This document shows positions 10,008-17,386 of a stretch of 64,000 nt of DNA, piece by piece. Position 1 is the first letter of the stretch. Each line of letters opens with the position of its first letter. Source of the stretch: Anaerolineales bacterium (GTDB lineage: Bacteria > Chloroflexota > Anaerolineae > Anaerolineales > Villigracilaceae). The notes under the pieces are model-generated. The model was not told where the DNA came from and ran no database searches. It saw only the letters and a program-made list of their open reading frames with translations. The DNA lies in NCBI GenBank assembly GCA_026928255.1, contig JAIXKJ010000008.1, forward strand, positions 155,332 to 219,331, written 5' to 3'. A program made the translations under genes and the position numbers.

Positions 10008-10025
10008 GACGGGGTTCGCCCCGTC
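10008..10025 (+). terminator. UUCG-capped hairpin after clpC
   Basis: GACGGGG and CCCCGTC form a perfect 7-bp stem closed by a TTCG tetraloop, 11 nt after the clpC stop. The following U-run is weak (CTTCATTTT), so termination strength is uncertain. Confidence 0.6.
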
Positions 10026-10104
10026 GGGGCTTCATTTTCAGAACCGCAGATGAACATGCTCAAACGGTTTATCAAAATCTGCGCCGATTTGCGGCAAAAA
10101 CCTT

Positions 10105-11160
10105 ATGAATAAACAAGAACTTTACAAGCAAGCCGATTCCGCCTACCAGCGCGGAAACCGCCAATTGGCGAAAAAATACATCGCCGACCTGCTCGCCGTC
10201 TCCCCCAACGACGAAGCGGCGTGGCTTCTCCTCGCCCGCGTCGCGGACGAAAAAGAGCGCAAAGTCCAATGCTACGAACGCGTCGCAAAAATCAACCCGA
10301 AGAATCAAGAAACCAAACTGGCGCTTTCGCGCGCGCGCGCGGCGCTCGACCCGACGCTTCCGCTTGCCCGACACGCGCAAATGCGAACGCCGCAAATTTT
10401 CTCGCGCCAAAATATTTTGCGCGGCGCAATCGTCGCCCTCGCCGTCTTCTTGACGTTTGGCGCGAGCGCTTTCGCGCTCAATCGCGTCGGCGGCGACACG
10501 CCGATAGCCAAGATGTTGCTCGCCGCCACGCCTGACCTTTTGAGCGGATCTGCCGCCTTAGGCTCGGATGTCGCCCCGAAGACTCGCGCCGAAGTCGGCG
10601 AACTCTATCCGCAGTACGCCGCCGCCGTGGACGCGCTGTTGAGCGTCGCCTTAGACAGCGCGAAGGACGGCATGGAAAACGCGCCCAAACGACCGGGCGA
10701 CAGCATCGTCGTTTCGGACATTTTGGGCAAAGAAGCGCGTTCCATTTTAGAAAACGGATTGCCGCAACCGGGCACAATGACTTCGATTACCATCACCGAG
10801 CAGCAAGTTACTTCGTGGCTGGCGTTGGAGATGAAGAACAGCCCCGACTTGCCATTAAGCGACGTGCAAATTTACCTGCGCGACGGCAAGGCGCAAATTT
10901 GGGGCATGATTAATGGAAAAGAAAATTCCACGTCGGCGTTGGCAGTTGGCGAGTTGAGCATCAACGCGCAGAAACTGCCGCAGATTAAAATCGAATCGCT
11001 GCAAATTGGCGGAACGTCCGCGCCGAGTTTTTTGCTCGCGCCGATGGAGTCTTGGCTCAATCAAGCGCTAATCGAAGCGATCAACGAAGAAGCGCCCGGA
11101 TTACAATTAGTCAACCTTAAGGTTACGAACGGACTCATCACCGCCTCTGGGACGAGATAA
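10105..11160 (+). CDS. TPR-containing single-pass membrane protein of unknown function
   Basis: Unrecognised 351-aa protein. Residues 1-90 form two to three TPR-like helix pairs (QADSAYQRGNRQLAKKYIAD; PNDEAAWLLLARV; NPKNQETKLAL), suggesting a cytosolic protein-binding platform. One hydrophobic segment follows (about 113-132), then a C-terminal extracytoplasmic region of about 215 residues with alternating beta-rich sequence. No SD is seen before ATG. It is followed by a clear terminator, so it is transcribed alone or from clpC read-through. I would expect a scaffold or envelope-sensing role, but this is inference only. Confidence 0.8.
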   Translation: MNKQELYKQADSAYQRGNRQLAKKYIADLLAVSPNDEAAWLLLARVADEKERKVQCYERVAKINPKNQETKLALSRARAALDPTLPLARHAQMRTPQIFSRQNILRGAIVALAVFLTFGASAFALNRVGGDTPIAKMLLAATPDLLSGSAALGSDVAPKTRAEVGELYPQYAAAVDALLSVALDSAKDGMENAPKRPGDSIVVSDILGKEARSILENGLPQPGTMTSITITEQQVTSWLALEMKNSPDLPLSDVQIYLRDGKAQIWGMINGKENSTSALAVGELSINAQKLPQIKIESLQIGGTSAPSFLLAPMESWLNQALIEAINEEAPGLQLVNLKVTNGLITASGTR

Positions 11161-11188
11161 AGTTCAATGGACAGAACCAAACTAAAAG

Positions 11189-11212
11189 TCCGCGCTGAGG
11201 CGGATTTTTTTT
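11189..11212 (+). terminator. Rho-independent terminator
   Basis: TCCGC/GCGGA stem, loop GCTGAG, followed by eight T residues, 28 nt after the stop of the TPR protein gene. Confidence 0.8.
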
Positions 11213-11275
11213 ATCGCGGGTCAAGGAAGTTTTCCGTCCACGCCGCGTCTGAATCCGTGAAAAGGAGAAATCAAG

Positions 11276-11818
11276 ATGACTGAAAATTTTGAAACCGTTA
11301 CGCTGGCGGGCGGATGTTTTTGGTGCATGGAGGCGGTTTACGTCGAGGCGAAGGGCGTGCAAAGCGTGCAATCGGGTTACGCCAACGGACGGACGCCGAA
11401 CCCGACGTATCGCCAAGTCTGCGGCGGGAACACGGGCTACGCCGAAGCCGTGCGCTTGACGTTTGACCCGTCGGTGATTTCGTTCCGCGATTTGCTCGAT
11501 ATTTTTTTCGTCGTCCACGACCCGACGACGCTTAACCGTCAAGGCGGGGACGTGGGCGAACAATATCGTTCGGGGATTTATTATCACACGCCAGAACAAA
11601 AAGAAATTGCAGAGGCGACCATTAAGGAATTGAGCGAGCAAAAAATTTGGGACAATCCCATCGTTACCGAAGTCGAGCCGCTGAAAAATTTTTATCCCGC
11701 CGAAGAATATCACCGCGATTATTTCGCCAATAACCCCAATCAGCCGTATTGCGCGGCGGTCGTCGCGCCGAAGGTGGCGAAGTTCCGCAAGCATTTTTTT
11801 GCGTTGTGGAAGAAATAA
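11276..11818 (+). CDS. msrA: Peptide methionine sulfoxide reductase A
   Basis: Repairs methionine-S-sulfoxide in proteins with thioredoxin as reductant. The 180-aa protein has the diagnostic GGCFWCMEAVY with catalytic Cys14, followed by PTYRQVCGGNTGYAEAV and YHQEY-like EEYHRDYFANN. The usual GNTGHAE histidine is Tyr here, a tolerated variant. An AAGGAG SD lies 8 nt before ATG. It stands ahead of the toxin-antitoxin pair but is separated by 55 bases. No MsrB domain is fused or adjacent. Confidence 0.95.
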   Translation: MTENFETVTLAGGCFWCMEAVYVEAKGVQSVQSGYANGRTPNPTYRQVCGGNTGYAEAVRLTFDPSVISFRDLLDIFFVVHDPTTLNRQGGDVGEQYRSGIYYHTPEQKEIAEATIKELSEQKIWDNPIVTEVEPLKNFYPAEEYHRDYFANNPNQPYCAAVVAPKVAKFRKHFFALWKK

Positions 11819-11873
11819 TCGAACTGGCGCAATTCGTCAAAGCGAAGTAAGATGTAGTCTCAAAGGAGACCAC

Positions 11874-12140
11874 ATGACGCAAAAGTCAAAAGCGGTTGAA
11901 GAAATCGGCGTGCGCGAATTGAAAGCGCGCGCTTCGGACGTTATCCGCGCTGTGCGCGAGCGGCGGATACGCTACGTCGTTACCTATCGCGGGACGCCGG
12001 TGGCGGTCATCGCGCCGATTGATTCCGCCTTGCCGCAAAAAGACACGGAAGAACCTTTACAAAAAGTTCTTGAACTTCGCAAGCGAATGAAGAAGACAAA
12101 ACACAACTCTGTGGAAATTCTTTCGGAGATGCGCCGATGA
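11874..12140 (+). CDS. Phd/YefM-type antitoxin
   Basis: An 88-aa antitoxin with the Phd/YefM N-terminus (IGVRELKARASDVIRAVRE, then YVVTYRGTPVAVIAPID), a DNA-binding fold that represses its own promoter. The C-terminal tail is charged and probably disordered until bound to the toxin. AGGAG lies 5 nt before ATG 11874; the in-frame upstream codons back to 11799 run into msrA and are not needed. The stop overlaps the toxin start (ATGA, 12137-12140), giving translational coupling. Confidence 0.9.
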   Translation: MTQKSKAVEEIGVRELKARASDVIRAVRERRIRYVVTYRGTPVAVIAPIDSALPQKDTEEPLQKVLELRKRMKKTKHNSVEILSEMRR

Positions 12141-12553
12141 AAAAGGCGCTAACGGTGGACGCCAGCGTTTTCGTCAATGCCTTCAGTCCCGACGAAGACG
12201 GCAGCGAAGCGAGCATGGCGTTCTTAACGCGATTGAGCAAAGAGCGCGTCCCGCTCATTCAGCCGACGCTGCTTTTGCCCGAAGTCGCCGCGTCCATTGC
12301 GCGGAAGCAAGACAGCGCCGAACTCGCTTTGGAGTTGGAACAGGAACTAAAAGGTTTCCTCGAAATCACATGGATTGCCCTCGACGAAAACCTAGCGGAT
12401 TTTTCCAGCGAGATTGCGGCGAAATATCGTTTGCGCGGCAGCGACTCCATTTACGCGGCGGTCGCTCTACGTTTTGGAACGGAACTGATTACATTGGATA
12501 AAGAACAATTGACGCGCCTGCCTAAAGCGACTCGCGTCAAAAAACCGAAATAA
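12137..12553 (+). CDS. VapC-like PIN-domain ribonuclease toxin
   Basis: PIN-domain toxin of 138 aa. The four acidic residues expected for the metal site are all present: Asp8 (TVDASVFVNAF), Glu49 (LLLPEVAAS), Asp103 (RGSDSIYAA) and Asp121 (LITLDKEQL), so it should be an active Mg-dependent RNase. It forms a type II module with the Phd-type antitoxin by a 4-base overlap. The pair sits between msrA and the dihydrouridine synthase gene, which begins 2 bases after its stop. Target RNA unknown. Confidence 0.93.
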   Translation: MKKALTVDASVFVNAFSPDEDGSEASMAFLTRLSKERVPLIQPTLLLPEVAASIARKQDSAELALELEQELKGFLEITWIALDENLADFSSEIAAKYRLRGSDSIYAAVALRFGTELITLDKEQLTRLPKATRVKKPK

Positions 12554-12555
12554 CC

Positions 12556-13533
12556 ATGACGAACCAAAGCCAGACGCCCAATTTCTACATCCGCGATTTG
12601 CCCATTTACGGCGACCTCGTCCTCGCGCCGATGGACGGCTATTCGGATTGGCCCTTCCGCTCGATTTGCCGCGAACTCGGCTCGGCGTTGAGTTACACCG
12701 AATTCATCAAAGCCGAAATTATTCTCAGCAAATCGAAACAACCCGCTAAACGCGCTTTCTTCAAAGAGGAAGAACGTCCGCTTGCGATTCAAATTTACGG
12801 CGAAGACCCCGAATTGCTTTTGCAAGCGGCGCTCAAAATGCAGGAATTCAACCCCGACGTAATTGACCTCAACATGGGCTGTCCCGCCAAAACCATCGCG
12901 GATCGCGGCGCGGGCGTGGGCATGATGCCTTCCCCGCTGCGGATTGCGCGCGCCTTTCGCAAATTAGTTAAACATCTGCGCGTGCCCGTTACGGGGAAAA
13001 TCCGCATTGGCTGGGAGAAGAATAAAAATTACAAATTGATCGCCCGCATTATCGAAGAAGAAGGCGGCTCGCTGGTCGCCATTCACGGGCGGACGAAAGA
13101 ACAGCGTTACGCGGGTCATGCGGATTGGGACGTTATCGCCGACGTAAAATCGCTGGTCAAGATTCCGGTCATCGGCAGCGGCGACGTGAAAACCGTCGCC
13201 GACATCGAACGCATGAAAGCGCACACAAACGCGGACGCGGTGATGATCGGGCGCGGCGCGATTTCCAACCCGTGGATTTTCTCGCGTCTCGACCGCGAGC
13301 AAGTCCCGCCTGAATTGGTCAAAGAGACCATCCGCAAACATTTGGCGCGCAGCGTCGAGTTTTACGGCGACGAGGACGGCTCGCGCCTCTTCCGCAAAAA
13401 CGCCGTGCAATATGTGATGATGAATCACCTCACCCGCGACGAACGCAAAGAGATTCTCAAAGCGCGTCCCTCCGCCGAGTTTTTAGAACTGCTCGAACGC
13501 ATTTATGATTCGCCGATGATGACAGAACTCTGA
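12556..13533 (+). CDS. tRNA-dihydrouridine synthase
   Basis: FMN-dependent reductase making dihydrouridine in tRNA D-loops. 325 aa TIM barrel with APMDGYSDWPFR at the N-terminus, catalytic-loop NMGCPAKTIADRG (Cys active site), GKIRIGW, IHGRTKEQRYAG, PVIGSGDV and the flavin-phosphate motif MIGRGAISNPWIF. The C-terminal helical tRNA-binding part is complete. It starts only 2 bases after the toxin gene, so it probably shares that transcript. It belongs to the Dus family, but the subclass (which uridine) is not determined. Confidence 0.94.
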   Translation: MTNQSQTPNFYIRDLPIYGDLVLAPMDGYSDWPFRSICRELGSALSYTEFIKAEIILSKSKQPAKRAFFKEEERPLAIQIYGEDPELLLQAALKMQEFNPDVIDLNMGCPAKTIADRGAGVGMMPSPLRIARAFRKLVKHLRVPVTGKIRIGWEKNKNYKLIARIIEEEGGSLVAIHGRTKEQRYAGHADWDVIADVKSLVKIPVIGSGDVKTVADIERMKAHTNADAVMIGRGAISNPWIFSRLDREQVPPELVKETIRKHLARSVEFYGDEDGSRLFRKNAVQYVMMNHLTRDERKEILKARPSAEFLELLERIYDSPMMTEL

Positions 13534-13576
13534 GCGCTTTTTGTTTTCAAGGTAAAATACAAATAGGAGTTTGAAG

Positions 13577-13804
13577 ATGAAAACCCTGACACGAATTACG
13601 TTTGACCCAAATATTATGGGCGGAAAGCCTTGCATTCGCGGGATGCGCGTTACCGTTGGCGCAATCGTCGGGCTTGTCGCGTCCGGTCATAGCGTCGCGG
13701 ACATCCTCAAAGCGTACCCCTATCTTGAAGAAGCGGATATTCGAGAAGCGCTGGCTTATGCCGCATGGCGAGTCGAAGAAATTGAATTGCCGCTGGCGTT
13801 GTAA
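13577..13804 (+). CDS. DUF433-family antitoxin-like protein
   Basis: A 75-aa protein with the full DUF433 pattern: RITFDPNIMGGKPCIRGMRVTV, then GHSVADILKAYPYLEEADIREALAYAAWR. DUF433 proteins are small winged-helix DNA-binding proteins usually paired with a DUF5615 PIN-like toxin. The start is ATG 13577 with AGGAG 7 nt upstream. The downstream partner at 13804 is reduced to 37 codons, so this antitoxin now appears to have no functional toxin. Its stop overlaps the partner start by one base (TAATG). Confidence 0.88.
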   Translation: MKTLTRITFDPNIMGGKPCIRGMRVTVGAIVGLVASGHSVADILKAYPYLEEADIREALAYAAWRVEEIELPLAL

Positions 13805-13917
13805 TGAAAATTTTGCTCGACATGAACCTATCCCCTGATTGGACAGACGCGCTTGAACAAGGCGCATTAATTACTGTGGACGAAAACAAATCGCGCGTGC
13901 GAATTTTACCTTTCTAA
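13804..13917 (+). pseudogene. Internally deleted DUF5615 PIN-like toxin remnant
   Basis: A 37-codon reading frame follows the DUF433 gene. Its first part, MKILLDMNLSPDW, is the standard start of DUF5615 proteins, and its last part, EQGALITVDENKSRVRILPF, is the standard end. The roughly 75 residues normally between them, including the remaining acidic PIN-fold residues, are missing, and the junction near codon 17 is in frame. It may still be translated as a small peptide but cannot be a nuclease. Too short for normal ORF calling. Confidence 0.8.
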
Positions 13918-13924
13918 ACTTCCT

Positions 13925-14413
13925 ATGATTCTCGACCTTCCCCTCATCCTCGAAACGCGGCGCAGCCACGCGCTCGAACACGCCACCATTCACCTGCTCT
14001 CTCACGCGCATCCTGAAAAGCGCATGGCGGGGCATTCCAACCCCAGCGGATTTTTCCTCTTCGGCAATTTGTCCACGACGGAGATTTGGCAAGCAGCGAC
14101 CGAAGCCCATGCGCGACTTAACGCGGGCGAAAGCGACTTGGCAATTCACCCAGGTTGCGGCACAAACATGGCGACCACCGCGCTGCTTTCCGCGACGTTT
14201 GCCTGGTTGCCGCTCCGTCGAAATCGGACTACGCTGAGAAGCTTGGCGCTCGCCCCCTTTGCGGTAATGCTGGCGCTCGTCGGCTTTCGGCTGAGCCGCC
14301 CGCTGGGGCCGTGGCTGCAGCGCCACGTTACCACCGAAGCGGATTTGGGCGATATGCAAATTATAGACATTGTTCCCGTCCGCGAGAGCGTGCATCGCGT
14401 CATCCTTAAATAG
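13925..14413 (+). CDS. DUF6391-like protein with HxxxHxxxH motif
   Basis: A 162-aa protein I match by memory to DUF6391, a family found in cyanobacteria and Chloroflexota. The N-terminus has SHALEHATIHLL, with His15, His19 and His23 spaced on one helix face, and HPGCGTNMATTALL follows. Two hydrophobic stretches (about 75-95 and 112-130) suggest membrane association. The histidine ladder suggests a metal or heme site, but no function is established. It starts 7 bases after the toxin remnant; its stop is 7 bases before holA. Confidence 0.75.
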   Translation: MILDLPLILETRRSHALEHATIHLLSHAHPEKRMAGHSNPSGFFLFGNLSTTEIWQAATEAHARLNAGESDLAIHPGCGTNMATTALLSATFAWLPLRRNRTTLRSLALAPFAVMLALVGFRLSRPLGPWLQRHVTTEADLGDMQIIDIVPVRESVHRVILK

Positions 14414-14420
14414 CGGCGCT

Positions 14421-15392
14421 ATGCCAAACGTCTTTTTACTTTACGGCAACGACGAATTCGCCATCGCCCGCAAACTGAAAGAATTTGAATCCGATTTCAG
14501 CGACCCGACAGCGGCGGACATGAATACCACGCGCCTCGAAGCGCGGACGATGAGCGAGAACGACCTCAACAACGCGGTCAACGCCGCGCCGTTTCTCGCG
14601 CCGCGACGCTTGGTCTTAATCGCCGCGCCTTCCGCAAAATATTCAAAACCCGACGCGCGCAAAAAGTTTTTAGAATTTCTAGAAAAAACGCCCGACACGG
14701 CAAAAGTCGTTTTGTACGACGCGGTTGAAAAAGCCAAAGACGCGGAAAAACATTGGCTGGTCAAGTGGGCGGAAAAGGTCAAACCGTTGGCGCGGGCGCA
14801 GGGATTTTTCCTGCCGCATCAGCGCGACATGCCAGGCTGGATTGTCAACGAAACGAAAAATCAACAGGGACAAATCGAACCGGCGGCGGCCGCGCGTCTC
14901 GCGGAAATGGTCGGCACGGACACGCGGCAGGCGGGCATGGAAATATCCAAACTGCTGGCGTACGTCAATTGGCGGCGACCCGTTCGCGCGTCGGACGTGG
15001 AGGCGGTGTGCATCGTCGCCGCGCAGCAAAGCGTCTTCGATTTCGTGGACGCGCTTTCGCAGGGCAAGGGCAGGTCCGCGCAAAAGTTGTTGCATCGTTT
15101 GTTGGAGAACGAAGACCCGTTTGCGCTGTGGGGCATGGTAACGCGCCAATTTCGTTTGCTGATTCAAGCCCGCGAAATTTTAGACGGGCGCGGCAACAAA
15201 GACGACGTGGCGCGGGCGCTGGGCGTGCACCCCTTTGTGGCGGAAAAAACCAGCGGGCAGGCGCGACGCTTTTCGATGGAAGCGCTGGAAACGATTTATC
15301 GTCGCCTGTTGCGAATTGACGAGCAAGTGAAAACCGGTCAACTGACGCTGGATTTGGCGCTCGATTTCTTAATCGTCGAATTGGCGCAATAA
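14421..15392 (+). CDS. holA: DNA polymerase III subunit delta
   Basis: Clamp-loader delta subunit that opens the beta sliding clamp. 323 aa from ATG 14421; the in-frame extension to 14370 overlaps the preceding gene and is not conserved-looking. Features: MPNVFLLYGNDEFAIARKL at the start, which is a degenerate AAA+ N-terminal strand lacking a Walker A lysine motif as expected for delta, the middle part with GTDTRQAGMEISKLLAYV, and a C-terminal collar domain with EDPFALWGMVTRQFRLLIQ. Probably cotranscribed with the DUF6391-like gene. Convergent with the following alkyltransferase-like gene. Confidence 0.92.
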   Translation: MPNVFLLYGNDEFAIARKLKEFESDFSDPTAADMNTTRLEARTMSENDLNNAVNAAPFLAPRRLVLIAAPSAKYSKPDARKKFLEFLEKTPDTAKVVLYDAVEKAKDAEKHWLVKWAEKVKPLARAQGFFLPHQRDMPGWIVNETKNQQGQIEPAAAARLAEMVGTDTRQAGMEISKLLAYVNWRRPVRASDVEAVCIVAAQQSVFDFVDALSQGKGRSAQKLLHRLLENEDPFALWGMVTRQFRLLIQAREILDGRGNKDDVARALGVHPFVAEKTSGQARRFSMEALETIYRRLLRIDEQVKTGQLTLDLALDFLIVELAQ

Positions 15393-15427
15393 AAACTTGT
15401 TTCACTGCAACTTTCAAGTTGTCTTAT

Positions 15428-15447
15428 GGCGCGAGATAAATCGCGCC
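15428..15447. terminator. Hairpin between convergent genes
   Basis: GGCGCGA and TCGCGCC form a 7-bp stem with loop GATAAA between the ends of holA and the alkyltransferase-like gene. No T-run follows on either strand, so it is a weak terminator candidate. Confidence 0.4.
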
Positions 15448-15457
15448 TTGCTATTGT

Positions 15458-15847
<390 letters not shown>

Positions 15848-15849
15848 GA

Positions 15850-17376
15850 TTATCTTCGCATAAGATATTGATAGAAGAACGTCGAGCGAACGTCGGCGAT
15901 GAAATTTTGCGAGAGTTGGTCGGTCATATATTTTAACGTGGGAATCGCGTCCGCCGTCAGCGTGTTGGGGTGTTCGTTTTCGAGCGCGCCGGGCGGCGGA
16001 AGGTGAGTCAGCGCTTCGGCCGGCGGCGCGGACATTTTTTGCGAGTCGTCTAAAACAAAATAATATTGATACGTCCGATAGACGGAGCGGTTGATTTCAT
16101 AAAGCGGCGTGAACGCGCCAAAGATTAACAAACAGAAAATTGCAATTCGCATGCGGCGCGGCGCGGATGAATTAAAGAGCGCTTCGCCGGTTAAGAGCAT
16201 CAGATAAAAAAGCGGCGCGATAGAAGCGCGCATGACAAAGTCGCGCCCCGAGCCGAGTTGAATGAAGGGGATGGCCGCCAGTAGAATGCCCGTCAAAATC
16301 CAGCGCGCGTCGCGGAATTTGAACGGCGCGAGAATCAACCAAAGCGCTCCGCCTTCAAGCAAGAAAAAGGCGAGGAATTTTAACGGCGGCAGAGATTGAA
16401 ATCCGCGAGATTGGGCGGCGGCGTTGGCGGAGAAGAAAAAATAGGAAAGCGAAAAAATAACGATGGCGGGAAGCAAAATCTCCCAGCGCAAATTTTTGAA
16501 CGGGGTTTTGAAGTCCGTTTGGCGAATCAGTTCGAGGAAGAGATACGGCAAAAGTCCGATGGAGGCGAGCGGCGCGAAGAAAAAGCAAAGCGTCCAGAGC
16601 AGAATCATCGGCGCTCTTCTATCCTTTTGATTATTTTTTGCTTCGCGGCTGAGAGTAGCAATTAAGATAACGCATAACCACGCAGGGACGGCTTGATTGT
16701 AGACCCAAAAAAGTTGCGTGGTGAACGAGGAATATTGCAAGCCGTTTGCCCACGCTTCGAGGTGCGTGATGGGCGGGAGAACCGTCGGGTAATTTTGGGG
16801 AAATAATAACGCGCCGACAATGTCCGCGCCGCTGAAAAAGATTAACAGCAAAGCCACTTTAAGCGCGGAGGTTTTAAGGTGCTCGCTCGTCAAGCGGACG
16901 GTTAATATTAAACCGAGCCACGTCCACAAGAAGAGGGCCAGGTTGGCGATTTGCGCGTTGGTCAACTTGCCGACGAGGGCGGCGGGAAGCCAAAAGCCGA
17001 AATAATAAACCAGCGCTTTGACCGCTCCGCTGGCGGGTTGGGCGTAGTAGACAGGCCATTGGAAGGCAATCAAATCGCGGAAGACAGCGTTGCGCCAATT
17101 GTGGTCCCAATTTTGGAAGGCGTAACCGCCGATGCCGGAGAGGAGAAGCCATGTTAGCAGGACGAAGGACGAAGGACGGAGGGCGGAGGATAGATGTTTA
17201 AGGTTGAAGGTTGAAAGTTTAAGGTTTAAGGTTGAAGGTTGAAGGTTGAAGGTTGAAAGTTTGTAGAGGGCGAAGAAAAAAATGAGGGAGAGCGGCAGGG
17301 AGACGCGCAGACGAACCCAGCCGAAGAGGAAGATAAAGAAAGGGAGGATTAGGTAAAGGTATGCCAAGCGTTTCAT
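15850..17376 (-). CDS. Polytopic membrane protein, glycosyltransferase-like, with heptapeptide insert
   Basis: A 508-aa protein with about ten hydrophobic segments along its length. I do not recognise a named family; the architecture resembles C/GT39-type membrane glycosyltransferases and DUF2079-like proteins, and its neighbours are of this kind. Residues about 38-73 are encoded by a 15-unit, 7-bp tandem repeat (17159-17263), giving the heptapeptides LSTFNLQ, PSTLNLK and LSTFNLK between TM1 and TM2. The insert keeps the frame open. It lies 10 bases after the upstream transferase-like gene, in one operon. Catalytic residues cannot be assigned. Confidence 0.75.
   Translation of the reverse strand: MKRLAYLYLILPFFIFLFGWVRLRVSLPLSLIFFFALYKLSTFNLQPSTLNLKLSTFNLKHLSSALRPSSFVLLTWLLLSGIGGYAFQNWDHNWRNAVFRDLIAFQWPVYYAQPASGAVKALVYYFGFWLPAALVGKLTNAQIANLALFLWTWLGLILTVRLTSEHLKTSALKVALLLIFFSGADIVGALLFPQNYPTVLPPITHLEAWANGLQYSSFTTQLFWVYNQAVPAWLCVILIATLSREAKNNQKDRRAPMILLWTLCFFFAPLASIGLLPYLFLELIRQTDFKTPFKNLRWEILLPAIVIFSLSYFFFSANAAAQSRGFQSLPPLKFLAFFLLEGGALWLILAPFKFRDARWILTGILLAAIPFIQLGSGRDFVMRASIAPLFYLMLLTGEALFNSSAPRRMRIAIFCLLIFGAFTPLYEINRSVYRTYQYYFVLDDSQKMSAPPAEALTHLPPPGALENEHPNTLTADAIPTLKYMTDQLSQNFIADVRSTFFYQYLMRR
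17159..17263. repeat. 15 x 7-bp tandem repeat inside a coding gene
   Basis: Fifteen consecutive heptamers run without a break: about five of the AGGACGA type, then AGGTTGA and AGGTTTA types. The array lies wholly within the 508-aa membrane protein gene. Because 21 bp equal three heptamers, it is read as a 7-residue peptide repeat. A six-unit array of the same AGGTTGA family lies in the intergenic gap at 62219-62260. Confidence 0.9.
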
Positions 17377-17386
17377 TCGTTCTCTT

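Noticed and set aside
17159..17263. CRISPR-like array
   Set aside because: The repeats are 7 bp with no spacers and lie in an open reading frame; no cas genes occur in the window.
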